Part shown: one piece after another, positions 27,342 to 37,080 of the stretch
Layout: each line of letters begins with the position of its first letter
Position numbering within the stretch: the first letter of the stretch is position 1
Assembly: GCF_018130215.1 (NCBI RefSeq)
Contig: NZ_JAFCKQ010000002.1
Location: 124,001-188,000, forward strand
Length of the DNA: 64,000 nt
DNA from: Bradyrhizobium jicamae
GTDB lineage: Bacteria; Pseudomonadota; Alphaproteobacteria; Rhizobiales; Xanthobacteraceae
Direction of reading: 5' to 3'
Notes under the pieces: model-generated
Databases searched by the model: none
The model's input: only the letters and a program-made list of their open reading frames with translations
What the model was told of the DNA's origin: nothing
Program-made: the position numbers and the translations under genes

Positions 27342-28751
27342 TTGGAAAAGACCGGTCGTACGATGCTGGCCAAGATCTGGGACCAGCATGTCATTGCCCG
27401 CTTGAGCGAAGACACCGATCTCCTGCATGTCGACCGCCATCTGCTGCACGATCTCGGCGGCTCGCGCGGCCTGCTCGACCTCAAGAGCCGTGGCCTCAAG
27501 GTCCATAATCCCGAGCTGACCTTTGCGACGCCCGATCACGCCATCTCCACGGCACATGGCCGGGCCGGGACCAGCAAGATCGGGCAGGACCTGCTGGCCG
27601 CGCTCCGGGCCGAGACGGCGGCGAGCGGCATCACGATGTTCGATGTCGATCAGCCCGGCCAGGGCATCGTCCATGTGATCGGGCCCGAGCTCGGCTTGAG
27701 CCTGCCCGGTGTCACCATCGTCTGCGGCGACAGCCACACCTGCACCCATGGCGGCCTCGGCGCGCTCGCCTTCGGCATCGGGTCGAGCGAGCTCACCCAT
27801 GTGCTGGCGACGCAGGCGCTGATCCAGCGCCGGCCGAAAACACTGCGCGCGCGGTTCGAGGGCAAACTGCCGCTCGGCGTCACCGCCAAGGACATGATCC
27901 TGGCGCTGATCGGCCACATCGGCGCCGCCGGCGGCACCGGTTATGCGGTCGAATATGCCGGCAGCACGATCCGCGATCTTCCGATCGAAGGACGGCTCAC
28001 GATCTGCAATCTCTCGATCGAACTCGGGGCCAAGATGGGCATGGTGGCGCCCGACGAGACCACGTTTGAATTCCTGCGCGGCCGCCCCTATGCACCGCAG
28101 GGCGCGCTGTGGGAGCAGGCGGTCACGGCGTGGCGTCAATTGCCGAGCGATCCGGATGCTGTGTTCGACCGCGAGGTCGTGATCGATGTCGAAAAGATCA
28201 TTCCGCAGGTGACCTGGGGCATCAGTCCCGAGCATGTCATCGGCGTCGACGGCCGGATTCCCGATCCCGGGGCGGTCGACGATCCCGCACGTCGTGCCGC
28301 GATCGAGACGGCGCTGGAGTATATGGGCCTGCAAGCCGGTGCGCCGATCGCGGGCACGCCGGTGGACTGGGTGTTCATCGGCTCCTGCACCAACAGCCGG
28401 CTGAGCGACCTGCGCGCCGCGGCCGAAGTGGCGCGTGGCCGCAAGGTCGCCGCCGGTGTCCGCGCCTGGGTGGTACCGGGCTCGGAGACCATCAAGCGCG
28501 AGGCTGTCGCCGAAGGGCTCGACAAGATATTCACCGAGGCCGGTTTCGAATGGCGCGAACCCGGCTGCTCGATGTGCCTTGCCGCCAATGGCGAAGTGGT
28601 GGCGCCCGGGCAGCGCTCGGTCTCGACCTCGAACCGCAATTTCGTCGGCCGCCAGGGCCCCCGCGCGCGGACGCATCTGGCAAGCCCGGCGAGCGCCGCG
28701 GCCTCCGCCATCGCCGGCGCGATCACTGACGTCAGGATGATGGGGCGCTAG
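27342..28751 (+). CDS. leuC: LeuC-type dehydratase large subunit (3-isopropylmalate dehydratase family)
   Basis: TTG 27342 is chosen because AGGGAGGA lies 5 bases before it; the product is then 469 residues, the family length. LeuC motifs are HGGLGALAFGIGSSELTHVL, FIGSCTNSRLSDLR and EPGCSMCLAANGEVVAPGQR, whose three cysteines bind the 4Fe-4S cluster. It starts a six-gene coupled operon (leuC, leuD, leuB, binding protein, ATPase, permease). No leuA is present and a transporter follows, so this is probably a paralog acting on an imported 2- or 3-hydroxy diacid rather than the leucine pathway enzyme. Confidence 0.88.
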   Translation: MEKTGRTMLAKIWDQHVIARLSEDTDLLHVDRHLLHDLGGSRGLLDLKSRGLKVHNPELTFATPDHAISTAHGRAGTSKIGQDLLAALRAETAASGITMFDVDQPGQGIVHVIGPELGLSLPGVTIVCGDSHTCTHGGLGALAFGIGSSELTHVLATQALIQRRPKTLRARFEGKLPLGVTAKDMILALIGHIGAAGGTGYAVEYAGSTIRDLPIEGRLTICNLSIELGAKMGMVAPDETTFEFLRGRPYAPQGALWEQAVTAWRQLPSDPDAVFDREVVIDVEKIIPQVTWGISPEHVIGVDGRIPDPGAVDDPARRAAIETALEYMGLQAGAPIAGTPVDWVFIGSCTNSRLSDLRAAAEVARGRKVAAGVRAWVVPGSETIKREAVAEGLDKIFTEAGFEWREPGCSMCLAANGEVVAPGQRSVSTSNRNFVGRQGPRARTHLASPASAAASAIAGAITDVRMMGR

Positions 28752-28753
28752 GG

Positions 28754-29389
28754 ATGCCGCAACCGTTCAACAAGCTCACCGCGACGGCTGCGCCGATCAT
28801 GCGCGGCAATATCGATACCGACGTGATCATCCGCATCGAGCGGCTGGTCGGCAATTCCGTGCGCGGCACGCTCGGTAAATGGGCGTTCGGCTCGCTGCGC
28901 TATCTTCCCGACGGCTCCGAGAATCCCGATTTCATCCTCAACCGCGAACCATACCGGCAGGCGGAGATCCTGGTCACGGGGCCGAATTTCGGCTGCGGCT
29001 CGTCGCGCGAGGGCGCGGTGTGGTCGCTGCAGGAGATGGGCATCCGCGCCGTCATCGGCTCCGGCTTCGGTGACATCTTCTTCGCCAACTGCTTCCAGAA
29101 CGGAATTTTGCCTGTCGTCGTCGACAAGAGGATCGTCGATTCACTCGCCGCCGATATCGAGGCGACGCAGGGCGCGGGCAAGGTCTCGATCGATCTGGAG
29201 ACGCAGACCATCGTCTCGCCGTCGGGCCAGCGCCATTCCTTCGAGATCGATCCGCGGCGGCGAGAGGGACTGTTGCAGGGGCTCGACGAGGTCGCGCTGA
29301 CGCTCATGCGCGATGACGAGATCCGCGCCTTCCAGGCCTCCGACCGCGCGGCGCGCCCCTGGATTCACCTTGCAAGGACATCGGCATGA
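28754..29389 (+). CDS. leuD: LeuD-type dehydratase small subunit
   Basis: The 211-residue protein begins 2 bases after the leuC stop and overlaps the next gene by four. The swivel-domain motif GPNFGCGSSREGAVWSLQEM and the following GFGDIFFANCFQNGILPV are diagnostic. It forms the heterodimer with the adjacent LeuC-type subunit to isomerise a malate-type hydroxyacid by dehydration and rehydration. Confidence 0.9.
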   Translation: MPQPFNKLTATAAPIMRGNIDTDVIIRIERLVGNSVRGTLGKWAFGSLRYLPDGSENPDFILNREPYRQAEILVTGPNFGCGSSREGAVWSLQEMGIRAVIGSGFGDIFFANCFQNGILPVVVDKRIVDSLAADIEATQGAGKVSIDLETQTIVSPSGQRHSFEIDPRRREGLLQGLDEVALTLMRDDEIRAFQASDRAARPWIHLARTSA

Positions 29390-30519
29390 GCACGCAATCC
29401 AACATGATCAAGGTCGCCGTGGTCGGCGGCGAGGGCATCGGTCCCGAGGTTACGGCGCAGTCGCGCCGGGTGCTCGACTGGTTCGCTGCCAAGCGCGGCG
29501 CGCCGATGACGCTGCGCGAGGCGCAATATGGGCTGATCCCCTATCTCGCAACCGGCAAGGTGCTGCCGGAAGACACTGCCGAGGCGATGGACGAGGCCGA
29601 CGCGATCCTGTGGGGCGCGACCGGTGGCCCCGAGACCAAGGAGGTGCCGGCGGCGGCGCGCAAGGCAGGCAGCCTGCTGGGCCTGCGCAGCAAATACGAT
29701 CTCTACGCCAATTTGCGGCCGATCGTGGCTAGTCCTGCGCTTGCGGCATCTGCGCCGCTCAAGGCGGAGGTGCTCGACGGCGTCGATTTCGTCATCATCC
29801 GCGAACTGACCAGCGGCATCTATTTCGGCGAGCCGCGCGGCATCGAGACTTTGCCGGATGGCCAGCGCCGCGGCTTCAACACCGAGCAATACACCACCAA
29901 CCAGATCCGCCGCGTGGCGCGGTCGGCGTTCGAGCTGGCGCGGACGCGGCGCGGCAAGGTCTGCTCGGTCGACAAGGCCAATGTGCTGGAGACCAGCGTG
30001 GTCTGGCGCGAGGAGGTGATCGCGCTGCACAGGGACGAATTCTCCGACGTCGAGCTGACGCATCTCTATGTCGACAATGCCGCGATGCAGATCGTGCGCG
30101 AGCCGCGGCAGTTCGACGTGATAGTGACCGGCAACATCTTCGGCGACATCCTGTCCGATTGTGCGGCGATGGCCTCGGGTTCGCTCGGCATGCTGCCGTC
30201 GGCCTCGCTCGGCCCGGTCGACCGCTACGGCCGGCGCAAGGCGCTGTACGAGCCGGTGCATGGCAGCGCGCCCGACATCGCGGGGCGCGGCATCGCCAAT
30301 CCGCTCGGCTCGATCCTGAGCGTGGCGATGATGCTGCGCCTGACATTGAACCGCCCCGATGATGCTGACCTCCTCGAGAAGGCGGTGCAGACCGCGCTCG
30401 CCTCGGGCGCGCGGACCGCCGACATTGCCGAGGCCGGCACGAAGAAGCTTTCGACCGTCGAGATGGGCGATGCGGTGCTGAGCGCGCTCGACAGGGTCTC
30501 GGCCAGGGAGCACGCGTGA
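29386..30519 (+). CDS. leuB: 3-isopropylmalate/isocitrate-type dehydrogenase (LeuB-like)
   Basis: The 377-residue enzyme of the beta-decarboxylating dehydrogenase family shows VVGGEGIGPEVTAQS, LWGATGGPETKEVP, LRSKYDLYANLRPI, VIIRELTSGIYFGEP, and DVIVTGNIFGDILSDCAAM. The NAD motif HGSAPDIAGRGIANPLGSIL is present. It would oxidatively decarboxylate the isomerised hydroxyacid. ATGA overlaps tie it to leuD and to the binding-protein gene. Substrate preference (isopropylmalate, tartrate-like or another alkylmalate) cannot be read. Confidence 0.9.
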   Translation: MSTQSNMIKVAVVGGEGIGPEVTAQSRRVLDWFAAKRGAPMTLREAQYGLIPYLATGKVLPEDTAEAMDEADAILWGATGGPETKEVPAAARKAGSLLGLRSKYDLYANLRPIVASPALAASAPLKAEVLDGVDFVIIRELTSGIYFGEPRGIETLPDGQRRGFNTEQYTTNQIRRVARSAFELARTRRGKVCSVDKANVLETSVVWREEVIALHRDEFSDVELTHLYVDNAAMQIVREPRQFDVIVTGNIFGDILSDCAAMASGSLGMLPSASLGPVDRYGRRKALYEPVHGSAPDIAGRGIANPLGSILSVAMMLRLTLNRPDDADLLEKAVQTALASGARTADIAEAGTKKLSTVEMGDAVLSALDRVSAREHA

Positions 30520-31565
30520 TGGCTCGCATCTCCAGGCGTTCGGCATTGACGGTGATCGCCGCGAGCGGCACGGCTCTTGCGAGCAGGCACGCATGGGCCG
30601 ACGCGATTCCGGGTCGCGTGATCTATCCGGTCGCGGTGCCGGTCTATCAGACGCAATTCGTCGCCGACCGTATCGGCTATTTCAAGGAGGCCGGGCTCGA
30701 CTGCAAGCTCATCCAGGGTGGCAGCGGCGTGAAGACCCGCGAGATCATAGCATCATCGCAAGGCGATATCGGCATAGGTGACGTCACCCATCCGATGCAA
30801 CTGACCAATCACGGCCGCGCCGCCCGCATCCTGCTGCCCGTGGATACGAGGTCGAACTCCGTGATGTTCATCCTCCGCAAGGACTTGAAGGACCAGGGCA
30901 TCAACACGCTGGAGGCGTTTACACAGTGGAAGCGGCCCGACGGCCGCAAGCCGATCGTCTCGGTGTCCTCGCTCGGTGGCACCAACCATGTCTGGTCGTC
31001 CTACTACATGGAAGCCATGGGACTCGACGACAAGGTGACCTGGATCGGCACCGGCAATGTCGACACCATGCTGGGATCGCTGAAGTCGAAGCAGGTCGAC
31101 ATCCTCGTCTCTTCGCTGTCGCTGCTCAATGAAGCCCAGCAGCAGGGTTGGGGCGAGCTGCTGTTCGACGGCACCGACGAGACGATCTGGAACAAGTATA
31201 TCGGCGGCAAGGTACCGGTGACAGCGCACTTCACGCTGCAGGCGACGATCGACAAGGATCCGGCCAAGATGCAAGCCTACGTCACCGCCTTGTGGCGGGC
31301 CGCGCAATGGATCAAGGCCCATAAGCCGACCGAGATCTACGACACCATCGAGCCCTATGTCGGCAGCACCTCGCGCGAGGCCAACCTGCTCGAGATATCG
31401 GCGATCCAGAAGGTCGCGGACTATGATGGCACGATCGACGCTGCGGGCTTTGCGCGGGGCGAAAAGGTCTGGTTTCGCGAGATGACCGGCATCAAGCCGC
31501 TCAAGATCGAGGACGTCGTCAACACGAGCCTCATCGAGGCGGCGCGAAAGGCCTATCCGGGTTGA
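30519..31565 (+). CDS. NitT/TauT-type ABC transporter substrate-binding protein
   Basis: The 348-residue exported protein starts at ATG 30519, overlapping the leuB stop by one base. The N-terminus ISRRSALTVIAASGTALAS is a Tat-like signal. The mature part is an NMT1/THI5/SsuA-like binding protein: FVADRIGYFKEAGLDCKLIQ, SSQGDIGIGDVTHPM, GTGNVDTMLGSLKSKQVDIL. It should bind the acid, or a related anion, that the LeuCDB paralogs process. Confidence 0.88.
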   Translation: MARISRRSALTVIAASGTALASRHAWADAIPGRVIYPVAVPVYQTQFVADRIGYFKEAGLDCKLIQGGSGVKTREIIASSQGDIGIGDVTHPMQLTNHGRAARILLPVDTRSNSVMFILRKDLKDQGINTLEAFTQWKRPDGRKPIVSVSSLGGTNHVWSSYYMEAMGLDDKVTWIGTGNVDTMLGSLKSKQVDILVSSLSLLNEAQQQGWGELLFDGTDETIWNKYIGGKVPVTAHFTLQATIDKDPAKMQAYVTALWRAAQWIKAHKPTEIYDTIEPYVGSTSREANLLEISAIQKVADYDGTIDAAGFARGEKVWFREMTGIKPLKIEDVVNTSLIEAARKAYPG

Positions 31566-32395
31566 GCGCGCTCGCGACCAGCGCAGCGCCGCAGCCGCGG
31601 CCGCCGGATACAAGGCGGGTCGAGGTCAAAGGGCTGAGCAAGTCGTTCCAGCTCGCGAAGACCACGATCGAGGCGGTCCGCAACGTCTCGTTCGACGTGC
31701 GGCGCGGCGAATTCGTCGCGCTGCTGGGGCCGTCGGGCTCGGGCAAGAGCACCGTGCTCAACATGATCGCCTCGCTGATCCGGCCGAGCGGCGGGGACGT
31801 CCTGATCGACGGCAAGCGCGTCGTCGCCGGCAAGGCGACGTCCAATGTAGGCTATGTGTTCCAGCGCGACACGCTGTTTCCGTGGCGGAGCATCGCCGAC
31901 AATATCGGTTATGGGCTGGAACTGGCTGGCGTCGCGGCTCATGAACGGAAGGAGCGTATCGCGGAATGCGTCGCGCAAGCGGGCCTCAAGGGATTCGAAA
32001 GCGCTTACCCGTCGGCGCTGTCGGGCGGCATGCGCCAGCGCGTGGCGCTGATGCGGACCCTGATCGTCGAGCCGCAGATCCTCCTGATGGACGAACCGTT
32101 CGGCGCGCTCGACACCCACACCAAGATCGACATGCACGAGGTGCTGCTCAGGATCTGGGAGCGCGAGCAGCAGACGGTGCTGTTCGTCACCCACGATCTC
32201 GGCGAGGCGCTGACGCTGGCCGACCGTATCATCCTGTTCTCGGCGCGGCCGGGCCGCATCAAGGACATGTTCGAGGTCGACTTCGCGCGGCCCCGTGACG
32301 CGGTGAAGGTGCGCGAGACCCCACGCTATGCCGAGCTGTTCCAGCACATCTGGCACTCGCTCGGAGAGGAATTCGTCAAGGGCCGCAGCGCATGA
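31562..32395 (+). CDS. NitT/TauT-type ABC transporter ATP-binding protein
   Basis: The 277-residue ATPase starts at TTG 31562, overlapping the previous stop (TTGA). Walker A GPSGSGKSTVLNMIASLI, Q loop GYVFQRDTLFPWRS, signature LSGGMRQRVALMRTLI and Walker B ILLMDEPFGALD are standard. It energises the adjacent permease; its stop overlaps the permease ATG. Confidence 0.93.
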   Translation: MSALATSAAPQPRPPDTRRVEVKGLSKSFQLAKTTIEAVRNVSFDVRRGEFVALLGPSGSGKSTVLNMIASLIRPSGGDVLIDGKRVVAGKATSNVGYVFQRDTLFPWRSIADNIGYGLELAGVAAHERKERIAECVAQAGLKGFESAYPSALSGGMRQRVALMRTLIVEPQILLMDEPFGALDTHTKIDMHEVLLRIWEREQQTVLFVTHDLGEALTLADRIILFSARPGRIKDMFEVDFARPRDAVKVRETPRYAELFQHIWHSLGEEFVKGRSA

Positions 32396-33264
32396 GAGGC
32401 TTCAGCACGCTGAACACGGTCGCATGGCAGGCGCTGATCTGCATCGTGGTGCTGTCGGTCTGGCAATGGGGCTACGACCTGCATGGCAGGCTGCCGTGGC
32501 TGGTACCGGATTTGCTCGATCCCTACTTCATATCGAAGCCGTCGATGATAGCTGACAATTTCCTGATCCAGAGCTGCCTCACCTCGAAGCTCGGCACCTT
32601 CAACGGCTGGCTGAACGGCGACTTCGCAAAATGTCTGGCGCGCAACGAGAACAATCTCTGGGCCGCGACCGCGGTGACGCTGAAGAACACCTTCTTCGGC
32701 TTCATCGCGGGCGTGACCTCCGGCTTCGTCGCCGGGCTCGTGCTGGGACGCTCCGACCGCCTGAGTGCGATCTTTCAGCCCTTCATCACCGCGGTGAATT
32801 CGATCCCGCGGATCGCGCTGGCGCCGATCATCGTGCTGGCGTTCGGGATCGGCGATATGTCCAAGATCGTGACCTCCTGGATCGTCGTGGTCTTCCTGGT
32901 GTTCTTCAACACCTTCGAAGGCGCGCGCTCGATCGACGAGGGGTTCACCAACGCCGCGCGGCTGCTCGGCGCCTCGGAATGGCAGATCACCCGCACGGTG
33001 GTGATCCCCTCGACCATGGCCTGGGTGTTCGCCTCGCTGACACCGGCGATCTCGTTCGCGCTGATCGGCGTGATCGTCGGCGAGTTCATCGGCGCCGAAC
33101 GCGGCATCGGCCGGCTGATCATCGAGTCGGAGGCACGGGGCGAAGCCTCGGGCATGATGGTGGCCGTCGTGGTGCTGATGCTGGTCGGTGTCGTGCTGTC
33201 GACGATCATCTGGCGCCTGCAGGCCTATCTGCTGCGCTGGCAACGCCAGAGGAGCACGGACTAA
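32392..33264 (+). CDS. NitT/TauT-type ABC transporter permease
   Basis: The 290-residue membrane protein has about six or seven helices and the binding-protein-dependent transport motif (EAA loop) EGARSIDEGFTNAARLLGAS near residue 180, followed by IGVIVGEFIGAERGIGRLI. It is the last gene of the six-gene leuCDB-transport operon. An extra loop containing NGWLNGDFAKCLARNENN lies between the first two helices. Confidence 0.92.
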   Translation: MRGFSTLNTVAWQALICIVVLSVWQWGYDLHGRLPWLVPDLLDPYFISKPSMIADNFLIQSCLTSKLGTFNGWLNGDFAKCLARNENNLWAATAVTLKNTFFGFIAGVTSGFVAGLVLGRSDRLSAIFQPFITAVNSIPRIALAPIIVLAFGIGDMSKIVTSWIVVVFLVFFNTFEGARSIDEGFTNAARLLGASEWQITRTVVIPSTMAWVFASLTPAISFALIGVIVGEFIGAERGIGRLIIESEARGEASGMMVAVVVLMLVGVVLSTIIWRLQAYLLRWQRQRSTD

Positions 33265-33292
33265 AGCGCGGCGAGTTGAGGTTAAATCGTCA

Positions 33293-33499
33293 TCAGGCGG
33301 CGCCTCGGGCGCGCCGCGCCTCCGCAGCGGGAGCGTCGGCGGGTGACGTTTCGCCGTCGAGCCAATCCTGCTCTCGTGCCAATGCACGCCAGGCTGCTTC
33401 CATCCGCTTGTAGCGATTGAAGGTCGGCTCGTCGGTGGCGCGTTCGGCAAGCTGCGCGCAATTGTCCGCATTGTCGAGAAAATGCTGCGACTGCTTCAT
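33293..33499 (-). CDS. Small hydrophilic protein of unknown function
   Basis: The 68-residue protein starts at the ATG preceded by GGAGGACATCTC, a strong ribosome site. It begins MKQSQHFLDNADNCAQLAER, then has DEPTFNRYKRMEAAWRALAR and ends in an Ala/Arg-rich tail. Short proteins with this pattern are, as I recall, frequent and repeated in Bradyrhizobium genomes without known function. It stands alone between two plus-strand genes. Confidence 0.75.
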   Translation of the reverse strand: MKQSQHFLDNADNCAQLAERATDEPTFNRYKRMEAAWRALAREQDWLDGETSPADAPAAEARRARGAA

Positions 33500-33685
33500 G
33501 AGATGTCCTCCTGTTACGGAGGACGTGGGGCAGCAATTCCGGCTATTCAACGCGTGGAACATGAGCATTTCGCCACACACGTGAATGTCCGTTCAGCGGG
33601 TTCCCCTGAGCTGCAGCGCAACCTGCGCAGGAACGGTTCGTCGCGTTCGACGTTTTCCACCACTCGCAGAGTGTGGAGGAGAGAC

Positions 33686-33928
33686 ATGAAGAAATACCTG
33701 TTTGCCGCGGCCATGGTCGGCGCGCTCGCCGCGCCTGCCTTTGCTGATGATGTCGGTGTTCGTGTCGGGCCGGTCGGTGCCGGAGTGACGGTGGGCCAGG
33801 CGCCCGAACATCGCGATCGTGACCGCACCGTCATCAAGGAGCGCGAGCCGCATGACCGCACCACGGTGATCAAGAAGCAAGACGATATGGGCAACCGCAG
33901 CAAGACCGTCATCCATCACGACGACTGA
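33686..33928 (+). CDS. Small exported protein, charged repeat region
   Basis: The 80-residue protein starts at ATG 33686 behind TGGAGGAGAG. The signal peptide ends PAFA|DD. The mature part has VGVRVGPVGAGVTVGQAP, then a charged segment with repeated RDRTVIKERE and DRTTVIKKQD units and a His/Asp end. It looks like a small periplasmic or envelope-stress protein. Function unknown. Confidence 0.8.
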   Translation: MKKYLFAAAMVGALAAPAFADDVGVRVGPVGAGVTVGQAPEHRDRDRTVIKEREPHDRTTVIKKQDDMGNRSKTVIHHDD

Positions 33929-33959
33929 TGGTTGATCGGGACATCTCGCCGAGAACGGC

Positions 33960-33995
33960 AAAAGCTCGCCGCTGACGATGTCGCGGCGGGCTTTT
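33960..33995 (+). terminator. Intrinsic terminator after the small exported protein
   Basis: AAAAGCTCGCCGC (33960-33972) pairs with GCGGCGGGCTTTT (33983-33995) with one G-T pair and a ten-base loop, ending in a T run. It is 31 bases after the stop at 33928. Confidence 0.85.
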
Positions 33996-34034
33996 CTGTT
34001 CCGGAATGCCGGCGGCGTGGCGTCGCCTGTGTCT

Positions 34035-35576
34035 CTAGGTCACCGGCGCAGGATTGAACAGCGTGAGATCGTTGTGGATGCCCCAGCGATCCGACCACGG
34101 CCTGGTGCGGCCGCTGGCGACGTCGAGGATCAGGCGGAACAGGTCCCAGCCGGTTTCCTCGATCGTCTTGTCGCCGGTCGCGATGCAACCGGCGTCGAAA
34201 TCGATCAGGTCCTTCCAGCGCCGCGCCAGCTCGCTGCGGGTCGCGACCTTGATGACGGGCGCGGCCGCAAGGCCATAGGGCGTGCCGCGGCCGGTTGTGA
34301 ACACCTGCAAGGTCATGCCGGAGGCGAGCTGCAGCGTGCCGCAGATGAAATCGCTGGCGGGCGTCGCCGCAAACAGCATGCCTTTCTGGCGCGCCTTCTC
34401 GCCGGGTGACAGCACGCCCGTGATCGGACCGGAGCCCGATTTGACGATCGAGCCCAGCGACTTCTCGACGATGTTGGCGAGCCCGCCCTTCTTGTTGCCA
34501 GGCGTCGTGTTGGCGCTGCGATCGGCACCGCCGCGGGCCAGATAGGCATCGTACCACGCCATCTCGCGGATCAGCGCACGGCCGACGTCCTCATTGACCG
34601 CGCGGCGGGTCAGGAGCTGGATCGCATCGCGCACTTCGGTCACCTCGGAGAACATCACGGTCGCGCCGGCGCGCACCAGAAGATCCGCGGCGAAGCCGAC
34701 GGCCGGATTGGCGGTCACACCGGAGAACGCATCGCTGCCGCCGCATTGCAGGCCGATCACGAGATCGGAGGCTGGGCAAGTCTCGCGCGTGCGGGTGTTG
34801 AGAACCTTCAGGCGGGCTTCGGCCTGGGTCATGATGGCATCGACGATCGCGCCAAAGCCGTCGAAGGCTTCGTCCTGCATCCGCACGATCGCGTCACTGA
34901 CGCCTTCCGGCACCAGCCGCTCGGGCGCGAGTTTCTCGCAGCCGAGACCGACGACCAGGATCTCGCCGCCGAAATTCGGGTTGAGCGCGAGGTTCTGAAG
35001 GGTCCGGATCGGCACCACCGCGTCGGGCGCCGTAATCGCGACGCCGCAGCCATAGGCGTGCGTCAGCGGCACGACGTCATCGACGTTCGGGTATTTCGGC
35101 AGCAGCTCGGCGCGGATGCGCTTCACTGCATATTCCATCGTGCCCTTGACGCATTGCACGGAGGAGGAAATGCCGAGGATGTTCTTGGTGCCCACCGAGC
35201 CGTCGGGATTGCGATAGCCCTCGAAGGTAAACCCCTCCAGCGGCGGTAGCGGCGCGGGCACCGCTGTCGCGATCTCGAGCCTGTCGAGCGGTGGCGCTTC
35301 CGGCATGCGGATCCGCGCCTCATCGACCCATTCGCCCGCAAGGATCGGCGAAAGAGCCGTGCCGATCACCTCGCCGTAGCGGATGATCGGCGCGCCTTCG
35401 GCGATATCTTCCAGCGCGGTCTTGTGGCCCTGCGGCACGAAGGCGCGCAGCGTCAGGCCGCACGGAAATCGGGAGCCGGCGGGCAGGCCGAAATCATTCA
35501 CGACGATCGCGACATTGTCGCGCGCGTTGAGCCTGATGTAGCGGGGCTGCTCCTTGGCGCCGATCGATTGGTCCAT
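34035..35576 (-). CDS. garD: Galactarate dehydratase (UxaA/GarD family)
   Basis: The 513-residue protein has an N-terminal SAF domain ([32 protein letters not shown]) and a C-terminal dehydratase domain with [30 protein letters not shown] and a [16 protein letters not shown] loop. It removes water from galactarate (or glucarate-related acids) to give 5-dehydro-4-deoxyglucarate, the substrate of KdgD encoded in the same cluster. It is the last gene of the minus-strand run. Confidence 0.9.
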   Translation of the reverse strand: MDQSIGAKEQPRYIRLNARDNVAIVVNDFGLPAGSRFPCGLTLRAFVPQGHKTALEDIAEGAPIIRYGEVIGTALSPILAGEWVDEARIRMPEAPPLDRLEIATAVPAPLPPLEGFTFEGYRNPDGSVGTKNILGISSSVQCVKGTMEYAVKRIRAELLPKYPNVDDVVPLTHAYGCGVAITAPDAVVPIRTLQNLALNPNFGGEILVVGLGCEKLAPERLVPEGVSDAIVRMQDEAFDGFGAIVDAIMTQAEARLKVLNTRTRETCPASDLVIGLQCGGSDAFSGVTANPAVGFAADLLVRAGATVMFSEVTEVRDAIQLLTRRAVNEDVGRALIREMAWYDAYLARGGADRSANTTPGNKKGGLANIVEKSLGSIVKSGSGPITGVLSPGEKARQKGMLFAATPASDFICGTLQLASGMTLQVFTTGRGTPYGLAAAPVIKVATRSELARRWKDLIDFDAGCIATGDKTIEETGWDLFRLILDVASGRTRPWSDRWGIHNDLTLFNPAPVT

Positions 35577-35609
35577 GACGCGTGCTCCTGAGGTTCGCTG
35601 CGGTGGGAA

Positions 35610-37058
35610 TCAGCCCGGGAACGTGTAGGCCGTCTTCACCGTCGTATAGAACTCGCGGGCGTAGGCGCCCTGTTCGCGTGCGCCGTAGCTCGAGCCTTTG
35701 CGGCCGCCGAACGGCACGTGATAGTCGACGCCGGCGGTCGGCAGATTGACCATCACCATGCCGGCCTCGCTGTTGCGCTTGTAATGCGAGGCGTATTTCA
35801 GGCTGGTGGTGCAGATGCCGGAGGCGAGGCCGAACTCGGTGTCGTTGGAGATCGCGAGCGCCTCCTCGTAGTCCCTGGCGCGGATCACGCAGGCGACCGG
35901 GCCGAAGATCTCCTCGCGGGCGATGCGCATGGTGTTGCTGGCCTCGGTGAACAGCGCGGGCTGCAGGTAGAAGCCGGGCGTCTCGCGGTTCAACAGCTCG
36001 CCGCCCCAGTGCAGGCGGGCGCCTTCGTCCTGGCCGATCTTGATGTAGCGGAGGTCCTGGTCGAGCTGGCTCTGGTCGACCACGGGGCCGACATGCACGC
36101 CGCTCTTCAACGCGTCGTCGACCGCGAGCCCCTTCATCCGCTCGGTCATCGCCGCGACGAAGCGGTCATGAATGCCCGAGGTGACGATCAGTCGCGAAGA
36201 GGCCGTGCAGCGCTGGCCGGTCGAGAAATAGGCGCCGTTGACCGCGACCTCGACGGCGACCTTGAGGTCGGCGTCGTCGAGCACGACCAGCGGGTTCTTG
36301 CCGCCCATCTCGAGCTGGAACTTCTTCATGGGATTGGAGAGCACGCAGGCCTGCGCGATCTTGCGGCCTGTCTGTACCGAGCCGGTGAAGGAGATCGCAG
36401 CAACATCAGGGTGCTCGAGCAGGGTCTGGCCGACCACCGAGCCGGAGCCAACGACGAGGTTGAAGACGCCGGCCGGAATGCCGGAGCGCGCAATGATCTC
36501 GGACAGCGCATGCGCGGAGCCCGGCACCAGCTCGGCCGGCTTGAAGACGACGGTGTTGCCGTAGCAGAGCGCCGGCGCGATTTTCCAGGCCGGGATCGCG
36601 ATCGGAAAATTCCACGGCGTGATCATGCCGACGACGCCGACCGGTTCGCGGGTGATCTCGACATCGAGGCCGGGACGCACCGACGCGCCCTTTTCGCCGG
36701 TCAGCCGCAGCGCCTCACCGGCGAAGAACGCGAAGATCTGCCCGGCGCGCGCGACCTCGCCGATGCCCTCGGGCAGCGTCTTGCCTTCCTCGCGGGCGAG
36801 CAGGCGGCCGAGCTCTTCCTTGCGGGAGAGGATTTCAGACGAGATCCTGTTCAGCGCATCGAAGCGCTCCTGCGGCGTCGAGCGCGACCAGGCCGGGAAC
36901 GCGGCTTTGGCTGCGGCGATCGCCTTCTCGGTCTGCGCCTTGTCGGCCCTGGCATATTCGCCGACGACGTCCTTGGTGTTGGAGGGGTTGATATCCCGCG
37001 TGATGCCTGTTCCGTCGACCCATTCGCCGGCGATGAAGTTCTTCTGCAAGACCGTCAT
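35610..37058 (-). CDS. 2,5-dioxovalerate (alpha-ketoglutarate semialdehyde) dehydrogenase
   Basis: The 482-residue aldehyde dehydrogenase has catalytic Glu in FQLEMGGKNPLVVLDDAD and catalytic Cys in STGQRCTASSRLIV; the cofactor region is MITPWNFPIAIPAWKIAPAL. It begins VLQKNFIAGEWVDGTGITRD. Its place between gudD and garD, after kdgD, identifies the likely substrate as alpha-ketoglutarate semialdehyde, the KdgD product, giving 2-oxoglutarate. The family name alone would not fix that. Confidence 0.9.
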   Translation of the reverse strand: MTVLQKNFIAGEWVDGTGITRDINPSNTKDVVGEYARADKAQTEKAIAAAKAAFPAWSRSTPQERFDALNRISSEILSRKEELGRLLAREEGKTLPEGIGEVARAGQIFAFFAGEALRLTGEKGASVRPGLDVEITREPVGVVGMITPWNFPIAIPAWKIAPALCYGNTVVFKPAELVPGSAHALSEIIARSGIPAGVFNLVVGSGSVVGQTLLEHPDVAAISFTGSVQTGRKIAQACVLSNPMKKFQLEMGGKNPLVVLDDADLKVAVEVAVNGAYFSTGQRCTASSRLIVTSGIHDRFVAAMTERMKGLAVDDALKSGVHVGPVVDQSQLDQDLRYIKIGQDEGARLHWGGELLNRETPGFYLQPALFTEASNTMRIAREEIFGPVACVIRARDYEEALAISNDTEFGLASGICTTSLKYASHYKRNSEAGMVMVNLPTAGVDYHVPFGGRKGSSYGAREQGAYAREFYTTVKTAYTFPG

Positions 37059-37080
37059 TGGTTCTCTCCAACCCTTGTTT

